Part shown: one piece after another, positions 43,840 through 54,278 of the stretch | Position numbering within the stretch: position 1 is the first letter of the stretch | How the letters are laid out: each line of letters opens with the position of its first letter | DNA from: Anodontia alba | Taxonomy: Eukaryota; Mollusca; Bivalvia; Lucinida; Lucinidae | Length of the DNA: 64,000 bases | Assembly (NCBI GenBank): GCA_964016985.1 | Contig: OZ024823.1 | Location: 23,691,320 to 23,755,319, forward strand | Direction of reading: 5' to 3' | Made by a program: the position numbers and the translations under genes | The notes under the pieces: generated by a model | Told to the model about the DNA's origin: nothing | The model's database searches: none | Seen by the model: only the letters and a program-made list of their open reading frames with translations

Positions 43840-44019
43840 TATGTACCAGGTAAGTTATCTCTATCATGGTGGTAATGATGGTAAGACCTCAATAAACACA
43901 ATATATAGGACACCGTGACCTACTTTTGATGTGCGATACAACTTAGTCGTCAGATGTACTCATACAGAAATTTTAATCAGCCTAGGTTAAGCAACCAATA
44001 TGACAAACTTTAACCCATC

Positions 44020-44110
44020 TACCGTCCCATAGAAGGGATTTTGGTAAACTGTGTAGACCCAGATCAGACGCCGCAGAACGCCTAAGCCGTTCGCTTGCGT
44101 AAACATAGGT
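44020..44110. repeat. CAG-family fragment, left half only
   Basis: AACCCATCTACCGTCCCATA and AACTGTGTAGACCCAGATCA with GACGCCGCAGAACG. The right arm of the core is absent. Confidence 0.55.
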
Positions 44111-44329
44111 TTCAAGGGTCTGCAAAGGCCAGGTGTGTGATACAATGAGACCGTGCCTCCATTATTGGGGGTCTAGGTGTCTGTATTGTTTACTTGACAC
44201 GGTGTTTTGATAGTTTTATTTATTATTTATGGATATTTATACACCAAAAAATTGGTCTGTCTAGGCCAAACTATGTACGTTGTTACTATTGTTACTAATA
44301 CCCCTTGAGCGTCAACGTCAGACAACATG

Positions 44330-44500
44330 CGACATAGTAAGCCCAGCTAAGAGTATTCACTATGCGTATTTTGGATAGCTAAGGACGAAAAGGTTCTTCA
44401 ACTGGATAACGAAGACCAATCAGTCTGCGTGGATGCGCAGGAGAATCTGATCAGACTGTGCTGATGTAATGTAGGAGATACGCTTCGGAAAAGATCTTAA
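44330..44500. repeat. GAT-family repeat, fragment
   Basis: TATGCGTATTTTGGATAGCT and ATGCGCAGGAGAATCTGATC, ending AGATACGCTTCGG. Confidence 0.55.
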
Positions 44501-44722
44501 ACGGACGGACAAATTATAAAATTACAGTCCCTGTGCTAGGGATGTGGGTTTATTTTATTTTATTTTTTCTTTTAATGTACTTTATCCTTACTTTAGATTA
44601 TAATGCAGAAAATAAAATGAGACGTTATATGAAAATTTTTAAAGTTGCCTTTGGAAACGAAGAACATAAAAAGAACGAAAAGTGAGGACTCGGTTTTGTT
44701 AAGCCTCTTCATACACAGCAGT

Positions 44723-45000
44723 CATTGCGAAAACACGCCTGTTCAAACATACTGAAAATTTTACCACCGAAAACATGAAAATTTTCAGATAAAAAGTTCT
44801 GATATTTTTCCTATTTCTGCTCAAAACATAGATTGTGGTACCCGTTAGAACCGCCTCGATGAGGCGGTTCTAATGAGTACCACAATCTATGTTTTTGAGC
44901 TAAATAAGAAAAATAATGTATACCCCTGTAAACCCCAGTTTTACTATATAAAAGGGGGATGGTTAGGGAGTCAAAATTATATAGGCGTGTTTTCGTGATG
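44723..45000 (+). mobile_element. PAL copy 6
   Basis: CATTGCGAAAACACGCCTGT to GGCGTGTTTTCGTGATG, flanked by GT on both sides. Palindrome centre CCTCGATGAGG. Confidence 0.93.
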
Positions 45001-45086
45001 GTACATTGTAAATTGCGAGGCTGTACACGCCCCTAGCACCGGCTTAAGCGGTATTTGACTTTAAAAGTCCCAGAGGAAACAAAAAT

Positions 45087-45319
45087 CATCACGAAAACAA
45101 ACCTATATAATTTTGACCCCCTTAAACCCCACTTTTATATAGCAAAACTGGGGTTTACAGGGGTATACATTATTTTTCTTATTTCTGCTCAAAAACATAG
45201 ATTGCAGGTACTCGTTAGAACCGCCTCACAATCTATGTTTTGAGCTGAAATATGAAAAAAAATTCAAAGTTTTTTATCTGAATTTTCATATATATTTGAA
45301 TAGGCAAGTTTTCGTAATA
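45087..45319 (-). mobile_element. PAL copy 7, palindrome half deleted
   Basis: CATCACGAAAACAAACC to CAAGTTTTCGTAAT. The left arm reaches TAGAACCGCCTC and jumps directly to ACAATCTATG of the right arm, losing the centre. Confidence 0.9.
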
Positions 45320-45699
45320 TGTAATCTGCACTATGAAGTACAGAAAGACGTTTTACATGTGTATGCAGCTAATTAAATGCTATGCAGAGTGAAAAAAAAA
45401 AGTGTCCTAAAGCTATATGCAACAGCAGCATGTGCATTCATATAGTAATGATTGCCTTTTCCGTTCGTCGATATACTTCACAGTATCCATTGATTCTATA
45501 TACATACAATGAAAGCCCTGATCAAACTTCATGAATGCGCCGGCAGATCAGAGCCTACGTTGCCAGCAGGTGTGATTATGGCCCTTCTCCTATTTTGTGA
45601 TACCAGGAATGTTAGCCGAGGTATAGGAGCATTTGCAACTCGCAATTCGTATATTGCTAGCTGGGAGTGCTGCGGACAGACTACGCGACGACAGCTTCA

Positions 45700-45925
45700 C
45701 TTGTGCGACAACGTGAGAAAATGTATTTTATGACATGTGCGCCAAACTAATCGAATCAGTCTACGCATGCGCGTAGTCTGTTCAGAATCTTCGCTGTCAG
45801 CCTGAAGAAACCTTGTATCCATGGCTATTCAAAATGCAAGCAGTGAAGATTCTGATCAGGCTGTGCGAATGCGCAAGATGATCTGAATCTTCGCTGGGCG
45901 CACATGTCCTCAGATACGTTTTTTT
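45700..45925. repeat. GAT-family repeat, good copy
   Basis: ACAACGTGAGAAAATGTATT, GCGCGTAGTCTGTTCAGAAT, TATCCATGGCTATTCAAAAT, GTGAAGATTCTGATCAGGCT and CAGATACGTTTTTTTGACGT, a long imperfect palindrome with a ~60-bp centre. Confidence 0.7.
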
Positions 45926-46095
45926 GACGTTGCAATTCATTTGATATTCTACATGCATTTTTTTTCTTTAGTTTCTATAGCATTTTTTTTTACTGTTTAT
46001 CCAGATTATTGAGACAGCTGAAGTCCTTACCATACTTGTCCTTAGATAGTTTAACATTTCTATTTTACTATCAGATGATGTGTTTGATAACTGTT

Positions 46096-46373
46096 CATTA
46101 CGAAAACACGCCTATTCAAGTATACTGAAAATTTTACCTCCAAAATTAAAACTTTTTAGATAAAAAAATCTGATATTTTTCTTATTTCTGTTCAAAAGAT
46201 GAATTTTGGGTACTCGTTAGAACCGCCTCGACAAGGCGGTTCTAACGAGTACCCACAATCTATGCTTTTGAGTAGAAATAAATAAAATAATATATACCCC
46301 TGTAAACCCCAGTTTTACTATATAAAAGTGGGGTTTAAGGAGGTCGAAATTATATAGGCATGTTTTCGTGATG
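46096..46373 (+). mobile_element. PAL copy 8
   Basis: CATTACGAAAACACGCCTAT to GGCATGTTTTCGTGATG, centre CCTCGACAAGG. A CAG core follows 10 bp later. Confidence 0.93.
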
Positions 46374-46383
46374 GGATGAATAG

Positions 46384-46448
46384 TAAACAGTGTAGACCCT
46401 GATCTGACGCCGCGTTCTGCGGCGTATGACCAGGTCTTACATTGTTTG
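46384..46448. repeat. CAG-family palindromic core
   Basis: AAACAGTGTAGACCCTGATC / CAGGTCTTACATTGTTTG around GACGCCGCGTTCTGCGGCGT. It ends GCTCACGTCTGTCTGTCCCA like the 12660 subtype. Confidence 0.7.
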
Positions 46449-46708
46449 CTCACGTCTGTCTGTCCCAATATTCAAACCATTAAGGTAAGTACTGTCTGTG
46501 CCAACAGCTATGTCCTGAGGAGACTGTGTGAATACACATTGTCCTGACGAGACGGTGTGGATACATTTTTTGTACACAAATTTATCCAGGCAGTAGTATA
46601 GGGTGCCACTATGGGTACGGCCCTCACTGTTCGCTTATGATATTTTGCAAATTTCAGTTTATGACATATCTGTCTGCCAAGTTTAGGAATGAATTTATTT
46701 TTGTGGAT

Positions 46709-46792
46709 TTTATCTGTACGTTAATAACTCCGGCGAATCACTCCCAAACTAGTTTGTGAGTAATTCGCCGGAGTTTACATATCGATAAAATC
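46709..46792. repeat. Hairpin with ACTCCGGCGAAT arms
   Basis: AACTCCGGCGAATCACTC pairs with GAGTAATTCGCCGGAGTT around CCAAACTAGTTTG. The pairing continues outward in weaker form (GATTTTATC / GATAAAATC). An (AAT)n tract follows at 46793-46820. Only one copy is seen. Confidence 0.65.
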
Positions 46793-47022
46793 AATAATAA
46801 TAATAATAATAATAATAATATTTCATTACTTATAATTCCAACTTTGAAATCAAAATGTTACAAAAGTTGCCAAAACTATCAGTCTTTGAGAAGGCGGAAG
46901 AAAAATAGATCCTATAGATTCCTGTTCTGAATTATTTGGAAATGTAAAACGTTTCCTTCAACCAATCAAAAAGAAAAAAACAAAAGCGAGAATTGTGTAT
47001 AAAGATGAGAATTTGAAATTAT

Positions 47023-47198
47023 CATTACGAAAACATGCTTATTCAAATAAATAGAAAATTTCACCACCAAAAACTGAAAATTTTCGGATAAAAATCTGTG
47101 AAATATGAAAAATAATGTATACCTCTGTAACCCCCAGTTTTACTATACAAAAGTGGGGTTTAAGGGGGTCAAAATTATATAGGCGTGTTCTCGTGATG
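47023..47198 (+). mobile_element. PAL copy 9, central palindrome absent
   Basis: Both ends (CATTACGAAAACATGCTTAT; GGCGTGTTCTCGTGATG) and both flanking segments are present, but the ~95-bp palindrome is gone: AAAAATCTGTG is joined to AAATATGAAAAATAATGTA. Confidence 0.92.
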
Positions 47199-47236
47199 GA
47201 ACTAATACATCATCAGTAATAAATGTGCATAAAAAT

Positions 47237-47242
47237 TTATTT
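47237..47242 (-). promoter_or_regulatory. Poly(A) signal AATAAA
   Basis: AATAAA on the minus strand, about 114 bp after the stop codon of the exon at 47356-47690. A plausible 3' end signal of that gene. Confidence 0.5.
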
Positions 47243-47355
47243 GTGTTCTTGGACTTTTTTTCTACATTTAATTAAGTTAATGAAAATAATTTTGTTTTAA
47301 TAAAATTGTGATTTTGTTCTGAAACAGGGGTTCTAAAACTCTAGGGTAACTCCTT

Positions 47356-47690
47356 TTATTTTCGTCGTCCACTGGGTCTTCCAGTTGCTGCTTTCTTCCC
47401 TGCCGGCTTTGAGATATATCTTCCAGCAGGACTAGGCGACTTTCCGCCTCTAGCCTTGACCTTTAGCTGTTTCGGTATTTCTGCAGATCTTATTTGAAAG
47501 TTTGGAAACACATCTTCGTATTTTTCTAGCAGCGGTTTATAGTTGTATTGAATGGGTGTTGGGCTGGAATCTGCGTCCGAATTCTCGCGTTCTCGTTGCA
47601 TCTCCTTCTGGACGAGAACATAGGTGCCGTGCGAGGCGAGGTGTTTGTTGGCGTAGTCGTATTTGTGAGCATCCAGTTCTTTTACTAGAC
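47356..47690 (-). CDS. Terminal coding exon of an unrecognised gene
   Basis: Acceptor TTTTTTTCTAATTTCAG|GT at 47691-47707, then two bases finishing a codon, 110 codons and TAA. The peptide starts LVKELDAHKYDYANKHLASH, continues GTYVLVQKEMQRERE, has a serine/proline stretch and YKPLLEKYEDVFPNFQI, and ends in a basic Gly/Ser/Pro/Lys/Arg tail (KARGGKSPSP; GKKAATGRPSGRRK). GC content and codon use are clearly coding-like against the AT-rich surroundings. Its phase fits the exon at 60074-60135: that exon ends in G and this one begins GT, giving GGT for glycine. No signal peptide or membrane helix is in this part. The basic tail could bind nucleic acid or microtubules, but that is a guess. A PAL element ends 23 bp before the exon. 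I do not recognise the family. Confidence 0.75.
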
Positions 47691-47713
47691 CTGAAATTAG
47701 AAAAAAATGACAG

Positions 47714-47987
47714 CATCACGAAAACATGCCTATATAATTTTGACCCCCTTAAACCCCACTTTTATATAGTAAAACTGGGGTTTGCAGGGGTATACATTAT
47801 TTTTCTTATTTCTGTTCAGAAACATAGATTGTGGGTACTCGTTAGAACCGCCTCGCCGAGGCGGTTCTAACGAGTACCCACAATCTATGTTTTGAGCAGA
47901 AATATGAAAAAATATCAGAATTTTTCATCTGAAAATTTTCCGGTTGTAAAATTTTCAATATATTTGAATAGGCGTGTTTTCGTAATG
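47714..47987 (-). mobile_element. PAL copy 10
   Basis: CATCACGAAAACATGCC to GGCGTGTTTTCGTAATG, full palindrome, centre CCTCGCCGAGG. It lies in the intron, 23 bp from the acceptor of the terminal exon. Confidence 0.94.
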
Positions 47988-48029
47988 GATAAAAAATATA
48001 AATGAGCCTGCGCACAGCATTTCCTATAA

Positions 48030-48176
48030 GTTCATATGTCCGCTGAGCAATGACTCAGATCAGCCTCTGCAAATACCTCTCGCTCTATGGGTAACCAAAA
48101 ATGCAGGCTTTCTTTTAAATAGAAATAAAATTTGTAGATGCGCAGGCTGATCTGATTCTTCGCTGAGCGCACATGT
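48030..48176. repeat. GAT-family repeat
   Basis: GACTCAGATCAGCCTCTGCA and GCAGGCTGATCTGATTCTTC in inverted order, with CGCTGAGCGCACATGTAA at the end, where PAL copy 11 begins. Confidence 0.6.
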
Positions 48177-48181
48177 AATCT

Positions 48182-48257
48182 CATTATGAAGAAACGCTGA
48201 TTCAAATATATTAATTTCACCACCAAAAACTGAAAAATCTCAGATAAAAAAAAAATC

Positions 48258-48293
<36 letters not shown>

Positions 48294-48485
48294 CATATTT
48301 CTGCTCACAACATAGATTGTGGGTACTCGTTAGAACCGCCTCGGCGAGGCGGTTCTAACGAGTACCCACAATCTATGTTTTTGAGCAGAAATAAGAAAAA
48401 TAATGTATACCTTGTAAACCCCAGTTTTACTATATTAAAGTGGGGTTTAAGCGGGTCAAAATTGTATAGGCATGTTTTCGTGATG
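48182..48485 (+). mobile_element. PAL copy 11
   Basis: CATTATGAAGAAACGCTGAT to GGCATGTTTTCGTGATG, with a poly-T expansion at 48261-48293 and a perfect central palindrome (CCTCGGCGAGG). It directly abuts a GAT repeat. Confidence 0.92.
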
Positions 48486-48586
48486 TGTAGGAAATATTTT
48501 GTCCCGGCTCAGTGGATTTATCAATTGTTTCAATTAAAGGAAATAGATAAAATTTCAGGAAAGCTAACTGTCAAAATCGCTGTGCC

Positions 48587-48706
48587 TCTCTTCTAAAGAG
48601 AGATATATTCTAAAAAGAAAAAAATCCTCAAAGGATATGTATGTGGGAGTGAAGGGGAAGCAATTTTTTTTTCTTTTCAGTAGACCTTTTTTTCAGAAGG
48701 GATTTG
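48587..48706. repeat. H-family hairpin
   Basis: TCTTCTAAAGAGAGATATAT at the left and TAGACCTTTTTTTCAGAAGG at the right, with AAAGAAAAAAAT / TTTTTTCTTTTC. Imperfect. Confidence 0.5.
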
Positions 48707-49038
48707 ATTTGCAGGAAAACAAACAGGAAATCACAAACATTATCTGCTTGTAAAAGTAGAAAGTCTACCAAGTGTCTCAAGTTCATGAAAACGGTTTTAT
48801 TTGTTTGTTTGTTTGAGCTCGAGAAAGAAATGAAGAATGGGATAAATGACATGAAGGCCTAAATCCTGAACTTTCTTCATGTGAGGCAAGAACTTTCCTG
48901 CTCAAAAGCCAGCGATTGCTGGGCCAAAGTTTCAGCAGGAGGCTGCAGCACCAAACCACCAAAAATAAAGTTCAAAGCTAAATAATCGATTGTGATGATC
49001 ACGTCATGGAAAAATTAGCAACAATTCTAATTATGAAA

Positions 49039-49315
49039 CATTACGAAAACATGTCTATTCAATTATACAGAAAATTTTACCACCAGAAAATAAAAATTTT
49101 AGATAAAAAAAATCTGATATTTTTCATATTTCTGCTCAAAACATAGATATGGGTACTCGTTAGAACCGCCTCGACGAGGCGGTTCTAACGAGTACCCACA
49201 ATCTATGTTTTGAGCAGAAATAAGAAAAATAATGTATACCCCTGTAAAACCCAGTTTTACTTTATAAATATGGGGTTTAAGGGGGTCAAAATTATATAGG
49301 CATGTTTTCGTGATG
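49039..49315 (+). mobile_element. PAL copy 12
   Basis: CATTACGAAAACATGTCTAT to GGCATGTTTTCGTGATG, centre CCTCGACGAGG. Confidence 0.94.
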
Positions 49316-49764
49316 AGGGACATATTTGCAAAGCAAAAACAAAAAAACAAGAAAACAAGATAATTGTCCCGCCATTGCTCTGCAAGCCATTTTTGAAAGG
49401 TCATGGACTGGTTCAATGCAATTTTACATAGACTGCTCAACGTTTTTTCTAATCAAGTATTAGCGTTCTCAAAAAAAAGCTTGATCTACGCTTAGCATAC
49501 AATGTCCAAGGTTTACTTTATTGATCTAACCAGTCTTGATGACAAACCTTATTTTACTTGCGGAAATATTGCTTGTTGGATAAAAGGTAGAATCAGTGCA
49601 AGCTGTTGCCCCAACAATTCCAAGAATAAATTCTGATTTTGTCGGCTTTTTTTCCGTTTTTATGTTTGCTTTGATTACCATTTCCAAACAGGATAATCTG
49701 TCTGGAAAAGATTCATAAACAGAGGGGTAACCACTGGCAGTCAAACGGTGAATGTTCATGAAGG
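49316..49764. other. No supported gene; one weak frame
   Basis: The minus-strand frame 49759-49526 (77 codons, with KSEFILGIVGATACTDSTF) has protein-like composition but no splice sites or recognised family. It is left as an unassigned frame. Confidence 0.3.
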
Positions 49765-49975
49765 TTAACGCTTAGCATGCTGGGTAAAAACTTAAGCAAA
49801 CGACATTTTGAAACATTTTTTCCCAGAGCATATACTTTAACATTTCATGCATAATCATAATGTTGGAGACAATTTTCATGAAATGCCAAAGCCTATTTTC
49901 TGGGAAAAATAAGAAAATATATCATCAATTTGGTGTCTTTTAAATTCCCACAGCGAGCGGTAAAGGTTGCGGCGT
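49765..49975. repeat. OCT-family palindromic element
   Basis: TAACGCTTAGCATGCTGGGT at the left, CATTTCATGCATAATCATAA / TCATGAAATGCCAAAGCCTA in the middle, and CACAGCGAGCGGTAAAGGTT at the right. Confidence 0.7.
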
Positions 49976-50199
49976 GCGATATTAAAAGACATAAATCTTT
50001 TGCTTATCGAATTCGCTCAATATTTGTAAAAGTTACATGTACTTTGTTGATTATATGCGTCTAATAAAGTCCTGGGCCCAATTTCACAACCATTCCCTAG
50101 AGTTAAGACGTACAGGACCGGATCCAAGATGATTTCTGAGGAGGTCGATTTGATCAAATTACCGTACGTACTCTACGTATTCGGATTTACAGGCCTTAG

Positions 50200-50258
50200 C
50201 AAACAGTGTAGACCAAGATCAACAGAATGCGACGTCTGACCGTGATCTATACTGTTTG
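50200..50258. repeat. CAG-family core
   Basis: CAAACAGTGTAGACCAAGAT / GATCTATACTGTTTG, with the centre reduced to CAACAGAATGCGACGTC. Confidence 0.65.
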
Positions 50259-50464
50259 CCACTCAGCAATTTGACATGCATTCAGAGATGGTAAACTGAC
50301 TTATTGAAGAGAAGTAATATAAACAGTAAGGGGTGTGAATCTTTAGGGTAAATGCGCCATACCAAGTTATCAAATTTATCCGAAATTTCCCACGAAAATC
50401 ATTTGTTTAGTCAAAGGGGTGCACGACTGAACTCCACGAATCCCTTCTGAATCAGCCCAGGACG

Positions 50465-50745
50465 CATTACGAAAACACGCCTATTCAAATATACTGAAAA
50501 TTTTACCACCAAAAACAGAAAATTTTCAGATAAAAAATTCTGATATTTTTCATATTTCTGCTCAAAACATAGATTGTGGTACTCGTTAGAACCGCCTCGA
50601 GGCGGTTCTAACGAGTACCTACAATATATGCTTTTGAGCAGAAATAAGAAAAATAATGTATACATGTACCCTTGTAAACCCCAGTTTTACTATATAAAAG
50701 TGGGGTTTAAGGGGGTCAAAATTATATAGGTATGTTTTCGTGATG
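50465..50745 (+). mobile_element. PAL copy 13
   Basis: CATTACGAAAACACGCCTAT to GGTATGTTTTCGTGATG. The palindrome centre is shortened to an even CCTCGAGG. Confidence 0.93.
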
Positions 50746-51019
50746 GTACCTCTGAAATTTGAACATATGAAGTGCAACACTTGCACTATAATGAAAAGTT
50801 TTCTATTAGTATAGTAGAAGATAGTGAACTACGTTTATTCGTTTCACCGTTGTAAATCAGTTTGTTTATTTATTATTTTTTTTTTTTTAAAAATAAGAAA
50901 AACATGCAAAATTTGCTTTGCTAAACTCAGTCTTTAAAGGTAAGGTCTACCTTAACTTAAAAATAGTGAAATTGAGTCTTGGCTCCTCATACGTAATGAT
51001 TCAACTTTAATATTCGGGC

Positions 51020-51230
51020 ACCGTAATCCTTTACACGTACCATACTTGTCCGAACTTTTGAACTAATTTTACTACCCAACTGCTTTCAAAAATCTGCTGG
51101 GTGAATGGCAGTGTATACCCTGATCAGACACCGCGTTCTGCGGCGTCTGATCTGGGACTATACTGTTTGCCCAGGCCTGTCTGTCTGAACACCTAGAGGA
51201 AGTATGGTAGTCCCATCTTTTATCCTTTGT
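51020..51230. repeat. CAG-family element, core 51108-51169
   Basis: TTTTGAACTAATTTTACTAC and CCCAGGCCTGTCTGTCTGAA as in 12545-12770. Perfect CGCGTTCTGCG centre. Confidence 0.7.
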
Positions 51231-51277
51231 AATGCCCATTTTACCTATTGATATACCTAAAACTGGTGAATATATGG

Positions 51278-51341
51278 CAAACAGGATGGACCATGATTTG
51301 ACGCATGTTCTGTGGCGTCTGAGCTGGGTCTATGCTGTTTG
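51278..51341. repeat. CAG-family core, second in tandem
   Basis: CAAACAGGATGGACCATGAT / AGCTGGGTCTATGCTGTTTG, followed again by CCCAGGGCTGTCTGTCCGAA. 109 bp after the previous core. Confidence 0.65.
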
Positions 51342-51469
51342 CCCAGGGCTGTCTGTCCGAATAATTAGAGAAAATACAGTAGCATGTCATACTTCATTGT
51401 ATGACCCAGATTAGCTTGTACAAGTACTGCATATGTTTTGGTCTACAGAAAAAAAATCATCTCTGTATA

Positions 51470-51640
51470 CCCTTTTAACCCTTGTCATGCTGGATACGCT
51501 CACTTCTAATTTCCAGCCAATCAGATTACTTTCACATATTTAATGACAAACAGTGCAGACCCTGATCAGAAGCCAACTGATCTGGATCTACACTGTTTGC
51601 TAAGACAGAGCATGTCGTGTTCAGCAAGAAAAGCGTTAAA
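51470..51640. repeat. CAG-family element, short core 51547-51599
   Basis: TAACCCTTGTCATGCTGGAT at the left. The core is CAAACAGTGCAGACCCTGAT / GATCTGGATCTACACTGTTTG with a short centre. Confidence 0.6.
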
Positions 51641-51694
51641 ACAAGGGCCATGAGGCCCGGGATCGTTCACCTGAGCTCAAAAAAAAAAACATAG

Positions 51695-51865
51695 CAATTA
51701 TTACTCTCTGGCCAATTCAGCAGGCGGCAAAACTTATGATATTTCAATTATTTTTCCCCGAAAAAATAGGCCTAGACCTTTCTTACATTTTTTTCCAGAG
51801 GAGACAATTCGCTTTAAATGGCAAAGTCTAATTTATTTGCCATCAGCTAAGTTTGCCCAGATGAT
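51695..51865. repeat. OCT-family element, diverged
   Basis: TTATTACTCTCTGGCCAATT and CAGCAGGCGGCAAAACTTAT open it. CAGAGGAGACAATTCGC and ATGGCAAAGTCTAATTTATT form a weak palindrome. Confidence 0.5.
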
Positions 51866-52099
51866 GATGCATGTACATATAATATTAAGGTGCATACTAT
51901 TCAAACTGTAAAACGTTTTCAATAAATAATCTTTCTTCAATAAGGTTCAAATGTATGTATAAACGACTGATATACAGTGTTGAGAAGTTTATGTAAACAA
52001 AGGCCACTGTTTAAGGTTTGAATGAATATTTTAATGTTGTACCTGATAAAAGAGCCAGCCTTTTATAGAGTAATTCAATACTGGTGGTTTACCAAATAA

Positions 52100-52300
52100 A
52101 CCTTAACCACTCTCTGGGCTAATTCAGCGGACGACTCTCTTTCTTATTCCCATTCCCCCCCCCCTCCCACCCCCCCAGCAACCCACCACCCGCCCACAAA
52201 AAAAAAAAATAAAATAACAATAAAACAGGCTTTGACATTTCATGTAAATTGTATTTTCATGAAATTTCAAACCTATTGCCTAGACAAAATAAGAAAAAAA
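52100..52300. repeat. OCT-family element with a C-rich insertion
   Basis: CTTAACCACTCTCTGGGCTA and CAGCGGACGA start it. A C-rich tract (52150-52182) is followed by GGCTTTGACATTTCATGTAA / TTTCATGAAATTTCAAACC. Confidence 0.55.
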
Positions 52301-52385
52301 AATATTGAAAAAAAAAAGTGACCTGCGTTGACTTTGATCAGAATGTTCAATTCGGACATCACTTGAGGCATGTGTCGCGAAGTTG

Positions 52386-52665
52386 CATTACGAAAACAAG
52401 CCTATTCAAATATACAGAAAATTTCATCTCCAAAAACTGAAAATTTTCAGATTAAAAAAACCCTCATATTTTTCATTTTCTGCTCAAAACATAGATTGTG
52501 GGTACTCGTTAGAACCGCCTCGGCGAGGCGGTTCTAACGAGTACCCAAAATCTATGTTTTTGAGCAGAAATAAGAAAAATAATTTATACCCCTGTTAACC
52601 CCAGTTTAACTATATAAAAGTGGGGTTTAAGGGGGTCAACATTATATGGGCATGTTTTCGTGATG
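52386..52665 (+). mobile_element. PAL copy 14
   Basis: CATTACGAAAACAAGCCTAT to GGCATGTTTTCGTGATG, centre CCTCGGCGAGG. Confidence 0.94.
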
Positions 52666-52754
52666 TTTATTTTTATTTGAAAAGCATGTATGTGTTGATG
52701 AGACTTTTAATAAGGACAGTACTTCGCATATTATCATGTCCATCCGTGACGGCC

Positions 52755-52950
52755 CATAATATTTACCACTCTCTGGGCAAATTAAACAGATGACAAATTG
52801 ATGGTATATTTTCTTTCTTTCTTTTTTCCAGAAAATAGCTTTTGGTATTTCATGCAAATTATTTCCGACAATTTGCATGAAATGTCTATTTTCCTTGAAA
52901 AATAGAAAAATAAAAGCAACATCGTCTGCTGCAGTTTTGATAAGTGCTTT
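52755..52950. repeat. OCT-family element
   Basis: TTTACCACTCTCTGGGCAAA, TATTTCATGCAAATTATTTC / GACAATTTGCATGAAATGTC and CGTCTGCTGCAGTTT. Confidence 0.7.
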
Positions 52951-53379
52951 AATGGTTACGATTTACGCACATTTAGGCTACGTGTTGTATATAGTATATA
53001 TGTTTTTAATATTGTAGGGTTGTACCAGTTCAAAATACGGTTTAAGAAAATTATACCATTTTATCTTAATCTTTGACGCTAATTTTATAAAAGGATTAAA
53101 AGTCACGAGAGATTAAATACTTGAACATAAATATTAATGCAAAATATATGTAACGCGAATTAATCCGTCTACGGAGAAGATAAAACCTAAAACTACATAA
53201 TAATACATAAAGTTGTACATTGTGTAGCACGTCAGTCGATTCTTTGTCCGAATTACCTGATGGCCGAGACTACAGAAAACCCACCTTTTAGTACAATTAA
53301 CCTGCAAAATTAAATGTGCCAATGTGTGCTAAGCGCAATGTGTGCTAAGCGTAGACTAAGTTGCTTTTTTTTTCTTTTC

Positions 53380-53420
53380 TTTTTTTTTTTTTTTGTTGTT
53401 GTTGTTGTTGTTGTTGTTAA
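53380..53420. repeat. Poly-T and (TTG)n tract
   Basis: T run followed by nine TTG units. The threonine/lysine frame on the minus strand is an artefact. Confidence 0.9.
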
Positions 53421-53554
53421 AGCCAATACTTGGTTATATAATAATGTTGAGCAGCCCGTGAAAAAATAGCATAGGACCAGTCCATGACCTTTCATAAAGT
53501 GCTTCCGGAGCGATGACAAACATTAAGATTGTCTACGCCAAACGCCACAACAAG

Positions 53555-53643
53555 CAAAATTGCTGCAGACGATCCACATGAAATGTCAAGATTTATTTTC
53601 TCTGAAAAAATAAGAATAATAACAGTATTTCAAAATATCGTCT
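53555..53643. repeat. OCT-family right half, ending at PAL copy 15
   Basis: CATGAAATGTCAAGATTTAT and AACAGTATTTCAAAATATCG then TCT, where the next element begins. Confidence 0.55.
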
Positions 53644-53852
53644 CATTACGAAAATACGCCTATTCAATTATACAGAAAATTTCACCTTCAAAAACTGAAA
53701 ATTTTCAGATAAAAAAACCCTGATATTTTTCATATTTCTGCTCAAAAACATAGAATGTGGTTACTTGTTAGAACCGCCTGTAAACCCCAGTTTTACTATA
53801 TAAAAGTGGGGTTTAAGGGGGATCAACATTACATAGGCATGTTTTCGCGATG
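53644..53852 (+). mobile_element. PAL copy 15, palindrome deleted after the left arm
   Basis: CATTACGAAAATACGCCTAT to GGCATGTTTTCGCGATG. The left arm reaches TTAGAACCGCCTG, then joins TAAACCCCAGTTTTAC. Confidence 0.92.
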
Positions 53853-53924
53853 TTAATCGAATTTAGGAAATATATTGTAAGATTAATTGGGATGGATACA
53901 CTTTCAGAGGTGGTAATTGTTTTG

Positions 53925-54012
53925 TATCCGTCCGAAAAGGGGTCCATCTAAAAGGAAAGAATTTGATCCCCTTGGGATAAAATTCTTCTCTTTTAGTGTA
54001 TACCTTTTTACA
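53925..54012. repeat. H-family hairpin, abutting PAL copy 16
   Basis: CCGTCCGAAAAGGGGTCCAT and TAAAAGGAAAGAATTTGATC pair with AAAATTCTTCTCTTTTAGTG and ACCTTTTTACAGAAG. Confidence 0.6.
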
Positions 54013-54018
54013 GAAGAG

Positions 54019-54278
54019 GCAAAAACTGAAAATTTTCAGATAAAAAAAAAACTGATATTTTTCATATTTCTACTCAAGACATAGATTGTGGGTACTCGTT
54101 AGAACTGCCTCGGTGAGGCTCGTTAGAACTGCCTCGGAGAGGCGGTTCTAACGACTACCCACAATCTATGTTTAGAGCAGAAATTAGAAAGATAATGTAT
54201 ACCCCTGTAAACCCCAGTTTTACTATATAAAAGTGGGGTTTAAGGGGGTCAAAATTATATAGGCATGTTTTCGTGATG
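54019..54278 (+). mobile_element. PAL copy 16, left end missing, left arm tip duplicated
   Basis: Begins inside the element at AAAAACTGAAAATTTTCAG. The palindrome has CTCGTTAGAACTGCCTCGG twice before the right arm. Right end GGCATGTTTTCGTGATG. Confidence 0.9.

Noticed and set aside
48375..48596. Short frames over PAL copies (e.g. MFLSRNKKNNVYLVNP and VYIIFLISAQKHRLWVLV)
   Set aside because: The same peptides recur at every PAL copy and are interrupted differently in each; the element is non-coding.
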